Assembly: GCA_017991315.1 (NCBI GenBank)
Contig: JAGOQS010000003.1
Span: 248,001 to 312,000 of the forward strand
Length of the DNA: 64,000 nt
Direction: 5' to 3'
Source: Ferrovibrio sp.
GTDB taxonomy: Bacteria; Pseudomonadota; Alphaproteobacteria; Ferrovibrionales; Ferrovibrionaceae
Under the pieces are notes generated by a model. The model saw only the letters and a program-made list of their open reading frames with translations. It made no database searches and had not been told where the DNA came from. Made by a program: the position numbers and the translations under genes. This document shows, piece by piece, positions 14,417 through 23,037 of the stretch. How positions within the stretch are numbered: the first letter of the stretch is position 1; every line of letters starts with the position of its first letter.

Positions 14417-16513
14417 TCAGCCTGATTGCAGGTATTGGATCGCTGCGTCGCGCTCGAACAGGTAGAGCAGGTGGCGCAGGGCTTCGCCGCGCTCTGTTTT
14501 CAGCGTCGGGTCGCGCTCGAGGATGAGCTTGGCATCGTCGCGCGCCGTTGCCAGCAGGTCGCCATGGGCGCCCAGTTCGGCAATGCGGAATTCGGGCAGG
14601 CCGCTCTGGCGCGTGCCCAGCACTTCGCCGGCACCGCGCAAGCGCAGGTCTTCCTCGGCAATGCGGAAACCGTCGTCACTCTCGCGGATGATCTTCAAGC
14701 GCGCGCGCGAGGTTTCGCCGAGCTTGCCATAATAGAGCAGCAGGCAGGAGCCGGGCTTGCCGCCGCGCCCGACACGGCCGCGCAACTGGTGCAACTGCGC
14801 CAGGCCGAAGCGTTCAGCATGTTCGATGACAATCAGCGTGGCTTCCGGCACATCGACGCCGACTTCGATCACCGTGGTCGCGACCAGCAGCCTGGAACGC
14901 CCGGCGACGAAATCCTCCATCGCCGCGTCCTTTTCGGCCGCCGGCATCTGTCCATGCACCAGGCCGATACTGCCATGGCCTAAGCGCGCTTCCAGCTTTT
15001 CGCGCAGCGCGGCATGGCGTTCGGCGGCGGCGGCGAGGTCGCTGGCCTCGCTTTCTTCCACCAGCGGGCAGACCCAGTAGACGCGCTCGCCGCTTTCAAT
15101 CTTGCGGGCCACGGCTTCCATCACTTCCGGCAGGCGTTCGGCGGCAACCGTGCGGGTATCCACCGGTTTGCGGCCCGGCGGCTTCTCGGTGAGTTTCGAC
15201 ACATCCATGTCGCCATAGGCGGTGAGCGAGAGCGTGCGCGGGATCGGCGTTGCCGTCATTACCAGCATATCGACGCCTTCGCCCTTGTTGGTGAGGCCAA
15301 GCCGCTGACCTACGCCGAAGCGGTGCTGTTCGTCGATCACCGCCAAGCCAAGGTTGTGGAACGCCACATCGCCCTGGAACAACGCATGCGTGCCGATCAC
15401 GATGTCGATGCCGCCGCTGGCGAGTTGCTCCAGCAGGGCGGCACGCGCCTTGCCTTTGTCGCGACCGGTGAGCAGCGCGAGCTTGACGCCGAGTTTCTCG
15501 GCATAAGGCGCCAGCGTCTCGGCATGCTGGCGGGCGAGGATTTCGGTTGGCGCCATCAGCGCGGCCTGGGCGCCAGCCTCTACCGCCACCAGCATGGAAT
15601 AGAGCGCCACCATGGTCTTGCCGCTGCCGACATCGCCTTGCAGCAGCCGCAGCATGCGGCGCTCGGATGCCATGTCGCCGGCAATCTCGGCAATCGCCTG
15701 GCGCTGCGCATTGGTCAGCGGCCAGGGCAGGGCCTTGTCCAGCGTATCGCGCAGCCGGCCATCGCCCACCAATGGCCGGCCAGTGAGGCGTTTCAGCCGG
15801 CGGCGCACCAGCAGCAAAGCAAGCTGGTTGGCGAGCAGTTCGTCATAGGCCAGCCGCGAGCGCCAGGGTGTGAAGGCCTCCAGATCCTCGGCTTCCTCCG
15901 GCTTGTGCAGGCGGCGCAAGGCGCTCTGCCAGTCGCTCCAACCCTGGCGTTTCTGGTAGGCCGGATCGAGCCATTCCGGCAGCACCGGCGCACGGCTCAC
16001 GGCCTCGTCCACCAGCTTGTTCATCACCCGGCCCGAGAGGCCGGCGGTGAGCGGGTAGACCGGCTCAACGGCGGCCATGGCAGCGATTTCCTCGGGCGTA
16101 CCGATGCGGTCCGGATGGGTCATCTGCGCCCGGCCATCGAACAACTCGATCTGGCCGCTGATCACCCGTGTCTCGCCCGGCGGCAGCGCACGCAGCAGGT
16201 AATCCTCGCGGCCATTGAAGAAGACCAGGGTGAGGGAGCCGGTGGCGTCGCTCACCGCGATGCGGTAGGGCAGGCGTGGCGTGCGCGGCGGGAAGTGCTT
16301 CTCGACGGTGATTTCCAGCGTACAGATGCGGCCCGGCTGTGCCTCGGCTATGGTTGGGCGATAGCGGCGGTCCACTAGCCCTGAGGGCCGGTGCCACCAC
16401 AGGTCCAGCAGCCGCCCGCCGGCCAGCTTTTCGATCAATGCCGCCAGTTTCGGGCCGCAGCCCTTCAGGCGGTTGATCGGCGTGAAGGCGGGGTTGAGCA
16501 GCTCCGGCCGCAT
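14417..16513 (-). CDS. recG: ATP-dependent DNA helicase RecG
   Basis: The 698-residue product has the RecG layout: an N-terminal wedge/OB-fold domain (about residues 1-190) and two SF2 helicase domains. Walker A is GDVGSGKTMVA, Walker B is DEQH in VIDEQHRFGVGQR, motif III is TATPIPRTL and motif VI lies in QLRGRVGRGG. RecG remodels stalled replication forks and branch-migrates Holliday junctions. Its length matches alphaproteobacterial homologues. It is divergent from sdhE and mfd with 75 nt between starts, and convergent with bioY. RecG and Mfd share related translocase motors, so two fork- and transcription-remodelling enzymes sit side by side. Confidence 0.97.
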   Translation of the reverse strand: MRPELLNPAFTPINRLKGCGPKLAALIEKLAGGRLLDLWWHRPSGLVDRRYRPTIAEAQPGRICTLEITVEKHFPPRTPRLPYRIAVSDATGSLTLVFFNGREDYLLRALPPGETRVISGQIELFDGRAQMTHPDRIGTPEEIAAMAAVEPVYPLTAGLSGRVMNKLVDEAVSRAPVLPEWLDPAYQKRQGWSDWQSALRRLHKPEEAEDLEAFTPWRSRLAYDELLANQLALLLVRRRLKRLTGRPLVGDGRLRDTLDKALPWPLTNAQRQAIAEIAGDMASERRMLRLLQGDVGSGKTMVALYSMLVAVEAGAQAALMAPTEILARQHAETLAPYAEKLGVKLALLTGRDKGKARAALLEQLASGGIDIVIGTHALFQGDVAFHNLGLAVIDEQHRFGVGQRLGLTNKGEGVDMLVMTATPIPRTLSLTAYGDMDVSKLTEKPPGRKPVDTRTVAAERLPEVMEAVARKIESGERVYWVCPLVEESEASDLAAAAERHAALREKLEARLGHGSIGLVHGQMPAAEKDAAMEDFVAGRSRLLVATTVIEVGVDVPEATLIVIEHAERFGLAQLHQLRGRVGRGGKPGSCLLLYYGKLGETSRARLKIIRESDDGFRIAEEDLRLRGAGEVLGTRQSGLPEFRIAELGAHGDLLATARDDAKLILERDPTLKTERGEALRHLLYLFERDAAIQYLQSG

Positions 16514-16588
16514 TTTGTTCCTGGAAATGCTTGTCGATACCCTAGGGGGCGTACTATATCCTTGGCCACATTCCCAGAGCTAGGCGTC

Positions 16589-16855
16589 ATGTCGGAACCT
16601 ATTGAAATCCGTCGGAAACGGCTGATCCACCGCAGCCTGTATACCGGCATGAAGGAAACCGACCTGCTGCTCGGCGGCTTCGCGCGCGCGCATCTGCCGG
16701 ATTTCGACGCCACCATGCTGGATCAGTATGAGGCGCTGCTGGATACCAACGAGGATCCGCAGATCTATGCCTGGGCGATTGGCCGCGAGCCGGTGCCGGC
16801 TGAGTTCGATACGCCGGTGATGCGGCTGCTCAAAAGCTACATCCCGCCGCGCTGA
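16589..16855 (+). CDS. sdhE: Succinate dehydrogenase FAD assembly factor SdhE
   Basis: This 88-residue protein of the DUF339/Sdh5 family promotes covalent flavinylation of SdhA. The conserved core is visible as YTGMKETDLLLGGFA near residues 18-32, corresponding to the RGxxE-type motif with Gly-Met-Lys-Glu here. A C-terminal stretch (DPQIYAWAIG) follows. The start ATG 16589 gives the normal small size; the frame is open further upstream without support. The stop lies 2 nt before mfd, so the two genes are probably one transcript, an arrangement also common in related genomes. Confidence 0.92.
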   Translation: MSEPIEIRRKRLIHRSLYTGMKETDLLLGGFARAHLPDFDATMLDQYEALLDTNEDPQIYAWAIGREPVPAEFDTPVMRLLKSYIPPR

Positions 16856-16857
16856 TC

Positions 16858-19800
16858 ATGGCACAGCCGTTGCCCGATATGCTGGGCCGGCCAGGGCGCT
16901 GGGCGCTGGGCGGCGTACCGGAAGGCCAGGATGCCCGCCTGCTGGCGGCACTGGCGGCCAAGCAGCGCCGTGGCTTGATCATGATCTGCCGCGACGATGC
17001 GCGCATGGCGGCGCTGGAACAGGCTTTGCGCTTCTTTGCCCCAGACCTGCCGCTGATCGGCCTACCAGCCTGGGATTGCCAGCCCTATGACCGCGTGTCG
17101 CCGAATGCCGAGATCGCGGCGCGGCGCATGGATGCCCTGAGCAAACTGGCGGGTTCCCGGCCTGAAGGCGGCTGGCTGCTGCTCACCACGCTGAACGCGG
17201 CGTTGCAGCGGCTGCCGCAGGCGGCCTATCTCGATGCCAGCGCGCTGAGTGCGGCCAAAGGCGGCAAGCTGCCGCCGGAAAGCCTGGTCGCCTATCTCAA
17301 CCGCAATGGCTATACCCGCACCTCCACGGTGATGGAGCCCGGCGAATATGCCGTGCGCGGCGGCCTAGTGGACCTGTTCCCGCCCGGCGCCGAGGCGCCC
17401 TTGCGGCTGGATTTCTTCGGCGACGTGGTGGAGAGCATTCGCCGCTTCGATCCCGCCAGCCAGCGCACCATCGGCGATGCCGATGGCATGACGCTCGCAC
17501 CGATGAGCGAAGTGCCGCTGGATGCAGACTCAATAGCCCGCTTCCGTGGCCGCTATCGGGAATTGTTCGGCACCGTGACCGACGATGACCCGCTTTACCT
17601 GGCGGTGTCGGAAGGCCGCCGCCATATCGGCATGGAGCATTGGCTGCCGCTCTTCTTCGAGCAGCTTTCGACGCTGTTCGACTATATGCCGGATGCGCCG
17701 GTGCTGCTGGATGCGCTGCTCGACGAAGCCGCCGACGAACGCTTCCGCACCATCGCCGATCACTATGATGCCCGCCGCGCGGCGATGAAATCCGGCCTGG
17801 CGGAAGCCGGCTCGCCCTACAAGCCGTTGCCGCCGGACCGGCTCTATTTCACTGCAGGTGAATGGAGTCAGGTATTGGCGAAGCATCCGGTGGGTGCGTT
17901 CAATCCATTCGAGACTGTGGCGGGGCAGGGCGTGGTCACGCTCGATCTCGGCGCCCGGCCGGGCCGCGATTTCGCGCCCGAGCGCGGCCAGGCGCAGCAG
18001 GCCGCCGAAAAGAAGCAGGTCGGCGTCAGTGTCTACGAAGCTCTGGGCGGCCATCTGGCAAAGCAGATCACTGCCGGCAAGCGCGTGCTGTTCGCCGCCT
18101 ACAGCACCGGCGCACGCGACCGCCTGGCCCTGGTGCTGAAGGATCACGGCATCGAGCCGATTGAGCCGGTGGAACTCGCCGCCGATCTCGAAAACCTGCC
18201 GCGCAGCACGGCGGGCATTGCCGTGCTGCCGCTGGAGCATGGTTTCGAAGCCGCCGATCTCTGCGTCATCGCCGAGCAGGATATCCTCGGCGACCGCCTG
18301 GTGCGGGCCAAGCGGCGCCAGCGCCGTGCCGAGAATTTCCTCACCGAAGCGGCGGGCCTGAGCCCCGGCGATCTGGTGGTGCATGTCGATCATGGCATCG
18401 GCAGCTATCAGGGTCTGGTGACGCTGGATATCGGCGGCGCGCCGCATGACTGCCTGCTGCTGCATTACGAAGGCGGCGACCGGCTTTACCTGCCGGTGGA
18501 AAATATCGAGATGCTGTCGCGTTACGGCTCCGGCGATGCCGGCGTAGCGCTCGACAAGCTTGGTGGCGTCGCCTGGCAGAACCGCAAGGCGCGGATGAAA
18601 AAGCGCCTCAAGGACATGGCCGAGGCGCTGATGAAAGTGGCCGCCCAGCGGGCGCTCCGTACCGCCGAGCGTATCGCGCCGCCGGAGGGTCTGTACGAGG
18701 AGTTCTGCGCCCGTTTCCCGTTCGAGGAAACCGAGGACCAGGCCCGTGCCATCAACGACACGCTGGATGATCTCGGCGCCGGCCGGCCGATGGACCGCCT
18801 GGTCTGCGGCGATGTCGGCTTCGGCAAAACAGAAGTGGCGATCCGCGCCGCCTTCGCCGCCGCCATGGCCGGGCAGCAGGTGGCCCTGGTCTGCCCGACG
18901 ACTCTGCTCTGCCGCCAGCATTACCGCACCTTCGTGCAACGCTTCCGTGGCATGCCGGTGCGCATCGAGCAGCTCTCACGGCTGGTCAACCCCAAGGCCG
19001 CCAAGGAAGCCAAGAAGGGCCTGGAAGACGGCACTGTCGATATCGTGGTTGGCACCCATGCGCTGCTGTCCAAGAGCATCGAGTTCAAGCGGCTCGGCCT
19101 GCTGATCATCGACGAGGAGCAGCATTTCGGCGTCAAGCACAAGGAACGGCTGAAGCAGATCCGTTCCGAAGTGCATGTGCTGACCATGAGCGCGACACCG
19201 ATTCCGCGGACGCTGCAGCTTGCCCTCTCGGGCGTGCGTGAACTCAGCCTGATCGCCACGCCGCCGGTGGACCGTCTGGCGGTGCGCACCTATGTGGCTC
19301 CGTTCGATCCAGTGGTGATCCGCGAAGCCCTGCTGCGCGAGCATTTCCGTGGTGGCCAGAGCTTCTTTGTCTGCCCGCGCATCGACGACCTGGAATTCGG
19401 CATGAGCTTCATTCGCCAGCATGTGCCGGAACTGAAGCCGGTGATGGCCCATGGCCAGATGCCGCCGACCGAACTGGAAGACGTGATGAACGCCTTCTAC
19501 GATGGCCGCTACAATGTGCTGGTCGCCACCAATATCGTGGAGAGCGGCCTGGATATCCCGACCGCCAATACCCTGGTGGTGCACCGCGCCGACCTGTTCG
19601 GCCTGGCGCAGATGTATCAGCTTCGTGGCCGCGTCGGCCGTTCCAAGCTGCGCGCCTATGCCTATTTCACCTACCAGCCCGGCCGCATGCTGAATGCCAA
19701 TGCCGACCAGCGTCTGCGTGTGCTGCAAAGCCTGGATGGCCTGGGCGCCGGCTTCACGCTGGCGAGCCATGATCTTGATCTGCGCGGCGCCGGCAATCTG

Positions 19801-20400
19801 CTGGGCGAGGAGCAGTCCGGCCATATCCGCGAGGTCGGGTTCGAGCTGTATCAGGAAATGCTGCAGCAGGCGATCCAGGATGCCCGCGCCGAAGCCCGGG
19901 GCCAGAAGGCGGCGGACGAGAAATGGGCGCCGCAAATCCAGATCGGCACCGCCGTGCTGATCCCGGAAGCCTATGTGCCTGATTTGAATCTGCGCTTGCA
20001 GCTCTACCGCCGCGTCGCCGACCTGGAGGGCCGCGAGGAGATCGATGCCTTCGCCGCGGAACTGATCGACCGTTTCGGCCCGTTGCCGGCGGAAGTGCAG
20101 CATCTGCTGGATATCGTCGCGATCAAGAAGCATTGCCGCGATGCCGGCATTGCCAAGATCGAGGCCGGGCCGAAGGGCATGACATTGTCTTTCCGCGACA
20201 ACGTGTTCGCCGATCCGCCGGGCCTGGTGCTGTTCATCCAGGCGCAGCGCGGCAATGCGAAGCTCAGGCCGGACCACAAGCTGGTGTTGTTGCAGAACTG
20301 GCCGGAACCGGAGCAGCGCTTGGCCGGCGTGCTGTCGATCTCCAAGGGGCTGGCGGATATTGCTGCCGAGGCCACCCGCCGGGCGGCAAAGAAAAACTGA
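16858..20400 (+). CDS. mfd: Transcription-repair coupling factor Mfd
   Basis: The 1180-residue SF2 translocase removes RNA polymerase stalled at lesions and recruits UvrA. In order it has UvrB-like N-terminal domains (about 1-340), a linker, the RNA-polymerase-interacting CarD-like domain (around 490-570, beginning LSPGDLVVHVDHGIG), the two RecG-like motor domains and the C-terminal TRCF domain. Walker A is GDVGFGKTEVA with Lys657, and the DEEQ box starts at residue 752. QLRGRVGRS is motif VI. The length is typical. The stop codon abuts the stop of the convergent PAS_5 gene with no gap, and no terminator hairpin is visible. Confidence 0.97.
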   Translation: MAQPLPDMLGRPGRWALGGVPEGQDARLLAALAAKQRRGLIMICRDDARMAALEQALRFFAPDLPLIGLPAWDCQPYDRVSPNAEIAARRMDALSKLAGSRPEGGWLLLTTLNAALQRLPQAAYLDASALSAAKGGKLPPESLVAYLNRNGYTRTSTVMEPGEYAVRGGLVDLFPPGAEAPLRLDFFGDVVESIRRFDPASQRTIGDADGMTLAPMSEVPLDADSIARFRGRYRELFGTVTDDDPLYLAVSEGRRHIGMEHWLPLFFEQLSTLFDYMPDAPVLLDALLDEAADERFRTIADHYDARRAAMKSGLAEAGSPYKPLPPDRLYFTAGEWSQVLAKHPVGAFNPFETVAGQGVVTLDLGARPGRDFAPERGQAQQAAEKKQVGVSVYEALGGHLAKQITAGKRVLFAAYSTGARDRLALVLKDHGIEPIEPVELAADLENLPRSTAGIAVLPLEHGFEAADLCVIAEQDILGDRLVRAKRRQRRAENFLTEAAGLSPGDLVVHVDHGIGSYQGLVTLDIGGAPHDCLLLHYEGGDRLYLPVENIEMLSRYGSGDAGVALDKLGGVAWQNRKARMKKRLKDMAEALMKVAAQRALRTAERIAPPEGLYEEFCARFPFEETEDQARAINDTLDDLGAGRPMDRLVCGDVGFGKTEVAIRAAFAAAMAGQQVALVCPTTLLCRQHYRTFVQRFRGMPVRIEQLSRLVNPKAAKEAKKGLEDGTVDIVVGTHALLSKSIEFKRLGLLIIDEEQHFGVKHKERLKQIRSEVHVLTMSATPIPRTLQLALSGVRELSLIATPPVDRLAVRTYVAPFDPVVIREALLREHFRGGQSFFVCPRIDDLEFGMSFIRQHVPELKPVMAHGQMPPTELEDVMNAFYDGRYNVLVATNIVESGLDIPTANTLVVHRADLFGLAQMYQLRGRVGRSKLRAYAYFTYQPGRMLNANADQRLRVLQSLDGLGAGFTLASHDLDLRGAGNLLGEEQSGHIREVGFELYQEMLQQAIQDARAEARGQKAADEKWAPQIQIGTAVLIPEAYVPDLNLRLQLYRRVADLEGREEIDAFAAELIDRFGPLPAEVQHLLDIVAIKKHCRDAGIAKIEAGPKGMTLSFRDNVFADPPGLVLFIQAQRGNAKLRPDHKLVLLQNWPEPEQRLAGVLSISKGLADIAAEATRRAAKKN

Positions 20401-20913
20401 TCAGCTATTGGCGCGCCAGCGCGGCGCATTTTCGGGGATGATCTGGCCGCATAAAGCCTGGATCACCTTGCCCTCGCCATCGACAATCGGCATCAGGATT
20501 GCCTCATGCGCCAGCCGGATATCGCGGAAGGCAATCGGGTAATACAGCCGCATCGGCTTGCGCTCGTCGCGCACGCGGCTCAGCGCCTGGAAGATCACGG
20601 CCCGGCGCATCGGATCGGGATGCGCGTCCAGCGGCTTGCCGGTCAGCTCGAAGCCGATGCGGTCGACAATTTCCTGGCCCAGCAGGCGGTAGGAGAAATA
20701 CGGCGGCCCGGGCAGGATGTCGAAGATCGTCACCATGCCGATCAGGAAGCGCAGTTTCAGCGGATCTACCAGATCGCGACCGGGCAGGCGGTCGCCATCG
20801 CAGGCGTCTTTCCAAAGTTGCCACAACTGGCGCAGACGCTCGTGGTCAATCACGCCACTGTCGCAGATCGGCGTGATCAGTTGTGGCGTCGTGTCCGGTT
20901 CAGGTTGCGTCAT
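20401..20913 (-). CDS. PAS domain protein (PAS_5 family)
   Basis: The 170-residue protein consists of little more than one PAS-like domain, of the PAS_5 type frequent in Rhodospirillales. Recognisable parts are the helical N-terminus (LRQLWQLWKDACDGDRLPGR), the core PPYFSYRLLGQEIVDRIG and the C-terminal strands that end PIVDGEGKVIQALCGQI. There is no output domain, signal peptide or membrane segment. Its start overlaps the end of the upstream DsbA-like gene by 14 nt, so the two are co-transcribed. The ligand and role are unknown. Confidence 0.8.
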   Translation of the reverse strand: MTQPEPDTTPQLITPICDSGVIDHERLRQLWQLWKDACDGDRLPGRDLVDPLKLRFLIGMVTIFDILPGPPYFSYRLLGQEIVDRIGFELTGKPLDAHPDPMRRAVIFQALSRVRDERKPMRLYYPIAFRDIRLAHEAILMPIVDGEGKVIQALCGQIIPENAPRWRANS

Positions 20914-21541
20914 TCGCTACGGCAAGGGCCTTGTCGATCACGTCCAGCAGCACTTCCGGCGGCTGCGCGCCGGAAAGGCCGTAGCGGCGCTCGATGATGA
21001 AGAAGGGGACTCCGGTGATGCCGAGTTCGCGCGCCATGCGGTCCTCGGCCTCGATCACCTCGGCATCGATGCCCTGTTCCAGCTTGCCCAGCACGGCGGC
21101 ATGGTCCATGCCGGCCTCGGCGGCGATCTCCGCCAGTACGGCGGCATCGCCGATATCGCGGCCTTGCAGGAAATAAGCCTGGAAAAGCTTTTCCTTCACG
21201 TCGTATTGCACGCCGTCTTCCAGCGCCCAGCGCAGCAGGCTATGGGCGGCCAGCGTGTTCGGCGTGCGCTTGATACCGTCGAAATCGAAGGCAATGCCTT
21301 CCTTGGCGCCTTCGCCAGCAACGCGGGCATAGATTTCCTTGGCCCGCGCCGGGCCGCCGAATTTGGCTTCCAGGTAGGATTTGCGGTCGGCGCCTTCGCG
21401 CGGCATGTCCGGATTGAGCTGGAACGGCCGCCAGCCGATCTCGAACTCAATATCCGGGCGCAGCGCCATAGCCTTTTCCAGGCGGCGCTTGCCGATGAAA
21501 CACCAGGGGCAGATGACGTCGGAGACGATTTCGATGCGCAT
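20900..21541 (-). CDS. DsbA family oxidoreductase (FrnE-like)
   Basis: This 213-residue thioredoxin-fold protein with a helical insertion belongs to the DsbA/FrnE group. The redox motif is CPWC at residues 11-14. The cis-proline region is GITGVPFFIIERRYGLSGAQ, diagnostic for FrnE-type proteins. There is no signal peptide, so it is cytoplasmic, unlike DsbA itself. Related proteins act as disulfide isomerases or protein-folding factors under stress. The gene is divergent from the SDR gene (116 nt between starts). Confidence 0.9.
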   Translation of the reverse strand: MRIEIVSDVICPWCFIGKRRLEKAMALRPDIEFEIGWRPFQLNPDMPREGADRKSYLEAKFGGPARAKEIYARVAGEGAKEGIAFDFDGIKRTPNTLAAHSLLRWALEDGVQYDVKEKLFQAYFLQGRDIGDAAVLAEIAAEAGMDHAAVLGKLEQGIDAEVIEAEDRMARELGITGVPFFIIERRYGLSGAQPPEVLLDVIDKALAVANDAT

Positions 21542-21657
21542 GATAACCAGCTTAGCAGAGGGCGGCGTTTTCGGCCAGACGAGGCTTGACCGGGCGGGGC
21601 GGAACCGGGACCATCCCGGCGGACCATTATCAGGAAACAGTGTTGGGAGAGAGCGTT

Positions 21658-22410
21658 ATGGGTGAGTTGCAGGGTAAGGTGGCGCTGATCACCGGTGCGT
21701 CAAGCGGGCTTGGCGAACGATTCGCGGAAATTCTGAGCGCTGAGGGCGCCGCCGTAGCGCTGGCCGCCCGGCGCACGGACCGCCTGGCCGCCCTAGCCGA
21801 GCGGGTGACCAAGGCCGGCGGTACCGCCGTGACCGTGAAGATGGACGTGACCGACATCCCGGGCATCCAGGCCGCTGTCGCGGAGGTAGAGCAGAAGCTC
21901 GGCAAGATCGACATCCTGCTGAACAATTCCGGCGTTTCGGCCCAGGGCAAGCTGCTCGATGTGACGCCGGAGGATTATGACTTCACCATGAACACCAACA
22001 CCAAGGGCGCCTTCTTCGTCGCCCAGGCGGTGGCGCGCGGTATGGTGGCGCGCAAGATCGAGGGCCGCATCATCAATATCGCGTCCCTGGCTGGCCTGCG
22101 CGTGCTGAGTCAGCTCAGCGTCTACTGCATGTCGAAAGCGGCGGTGGTGCACATGACCCGCGCCATGGCGATGGAATGGGCGCGCTATGGCATCAACACC
22201 AATGCCATCTGCCCCGGCTATATCGAGACCGAGATCAACCGCGACCATTGGCAGACCGAGGGCGGCAAGAAGCTGATGCAGATGCTGCCGCGCCGCCGCG
22301 TCGGCGATGTCAGCGACCTGGATGGCCTGATCAAGATGCTGGCCTCGCCGGCCTCGCGCTTCATCAATGGCGCCATTATCACCGCCGACGACGGCATGTC
22401 GGCTTTCTGA
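21658..22410 (+). CDS. Short-chain dehydrogenase/reductase
   Basis: The 250-residue classical SDR has the NAD(P)-binding motif TGASSGLGE near residues 13-21 and an NNSGVSAQG motif (NNAG variant). The catalytic Tyr156 and Lys160 lie in YCMSK, after the catalytic Ser region INIASLAG. The start at 21658 follows GGGAGAG; an open frame continues upstream without a ribosome site. The KefF-like gene begins 15 nt later. Substrate is not predictable; homologues are often annotated as 3-oxoacyl-ACP reductase-like or glucose 1-dehydrogenase-like. Confidence 0.9.
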   Translation: MGELQGKVALITGASSGLGERFAEILSAEGAAVALAARRTDRLAALAERVTKAGGTAVTVKMDVTDIPGIQAAVAEVEQKLGKIDILLNNSGVSAQGKLLDVTPEDYDFTMNTNTKGAFFVAQAVARGMVARKIEGRIINIASLAGLRVLSQLSVYCMSKAAVVHMTRAMAMEWARYGINTNAICPGYIETEINRDHWQTEGGKKLMQMLPRRRVGDVSDLDGLIKMLASPASRFINGAIITADDGMSAF

Positions 22411-22425
22411 CCGGAGAGGGGTGCA

Positions 22426-23034
22426 TTGGGCAGCACAGCAGCGATAGCGGAGAAGCCCCGTATCCTGGTGCTGTTCGCGCACCCCTATCACCGTGCCTCG
22501 CGCGTCAACCGCGCCATGGCTGCGGCGGCCCGGCAATTGCCGCAGGTGACGCTGCATGACCTCTACGAGACCTATCCAGATTTCCATATCGACGTGAAGC
22601 GCGAGCAGGCTTTGCTCGAGGCGCATGACGTGATCGTCATGCAGCATCCATTCTACTGGTATAGCTGTCCGGCACTCCTCAAGGAATGGATGGACTCCGT
22701 GCTCGAATATGGCTGGGCCTATGGTAATGGCGGCAACGCCCTGCACGGCAAGGACCTGGTGCAGGCGATTTCCACCGGCGGCCCGGATTTCGCCTATCGC
22801 AGCGACGGTTATAACCGCGTCACCATGCATGAGCTGCTGCTGCCGTTCGAGCGCAGCGCCGTGCTTTGCGGCATGAATTACCGCGAACCCTTCCTGCTGC
22901 AGGGCGTGCGCTCCAAGAGCGATCAGGAAGTCGCCGAGCATGCTGCGGCCTACGCACGCTGGCTCGACACTTTTCCGCACCCGCGCGATTGTGTCGGCTG
23001 TGACCAGCCGGACGTGCCTGAAACGGACCGCTGA
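22426..23034 (+). CDS. kefF: NAD(P)H-dependent oxidoreductase, KefF-like ancillary protein
   Basis: The 202-residue flavodoxin-fold quinone reductase-like protein starts its fold with ILVLFAHPYHRASRVN and has the flavin-contact region MQHPFYWYSCPALLKEWMD and AISTGGP. The likely start is TTG 22426, placed 4 nt after GGAGAGGGG; no in-frame ATG or GTG upstream of the fold fits better. In KefC systems the KefF subunit binds to and activates the cation channel/antiporter. The KefC-like gene begins 3 nt after this stop, which supports that partnership. The C-terminal Cys pair (CVGCDQPD) is an unusual small addition. Confidence 0.9.
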   Translation: MGSTAAIAEKPRILVLFAHPYHRASRVNRAMAAAARQLPQVTLHDLYETYPDFHIDVKREQALLEAHDVIVMQHPFYWYSCPALLKEWMDSVLEYGWAYGNGGNALHGKDLVQAISTGGPDFAYRSDGYNRVTMHELLLPFERSAVLCGMNYREPFLLQGVRSKSDQEVAEHAAAYARWLDTFPHPRDCVGCDQPDVPETDR

Positions 23035-23037
23035 AAC

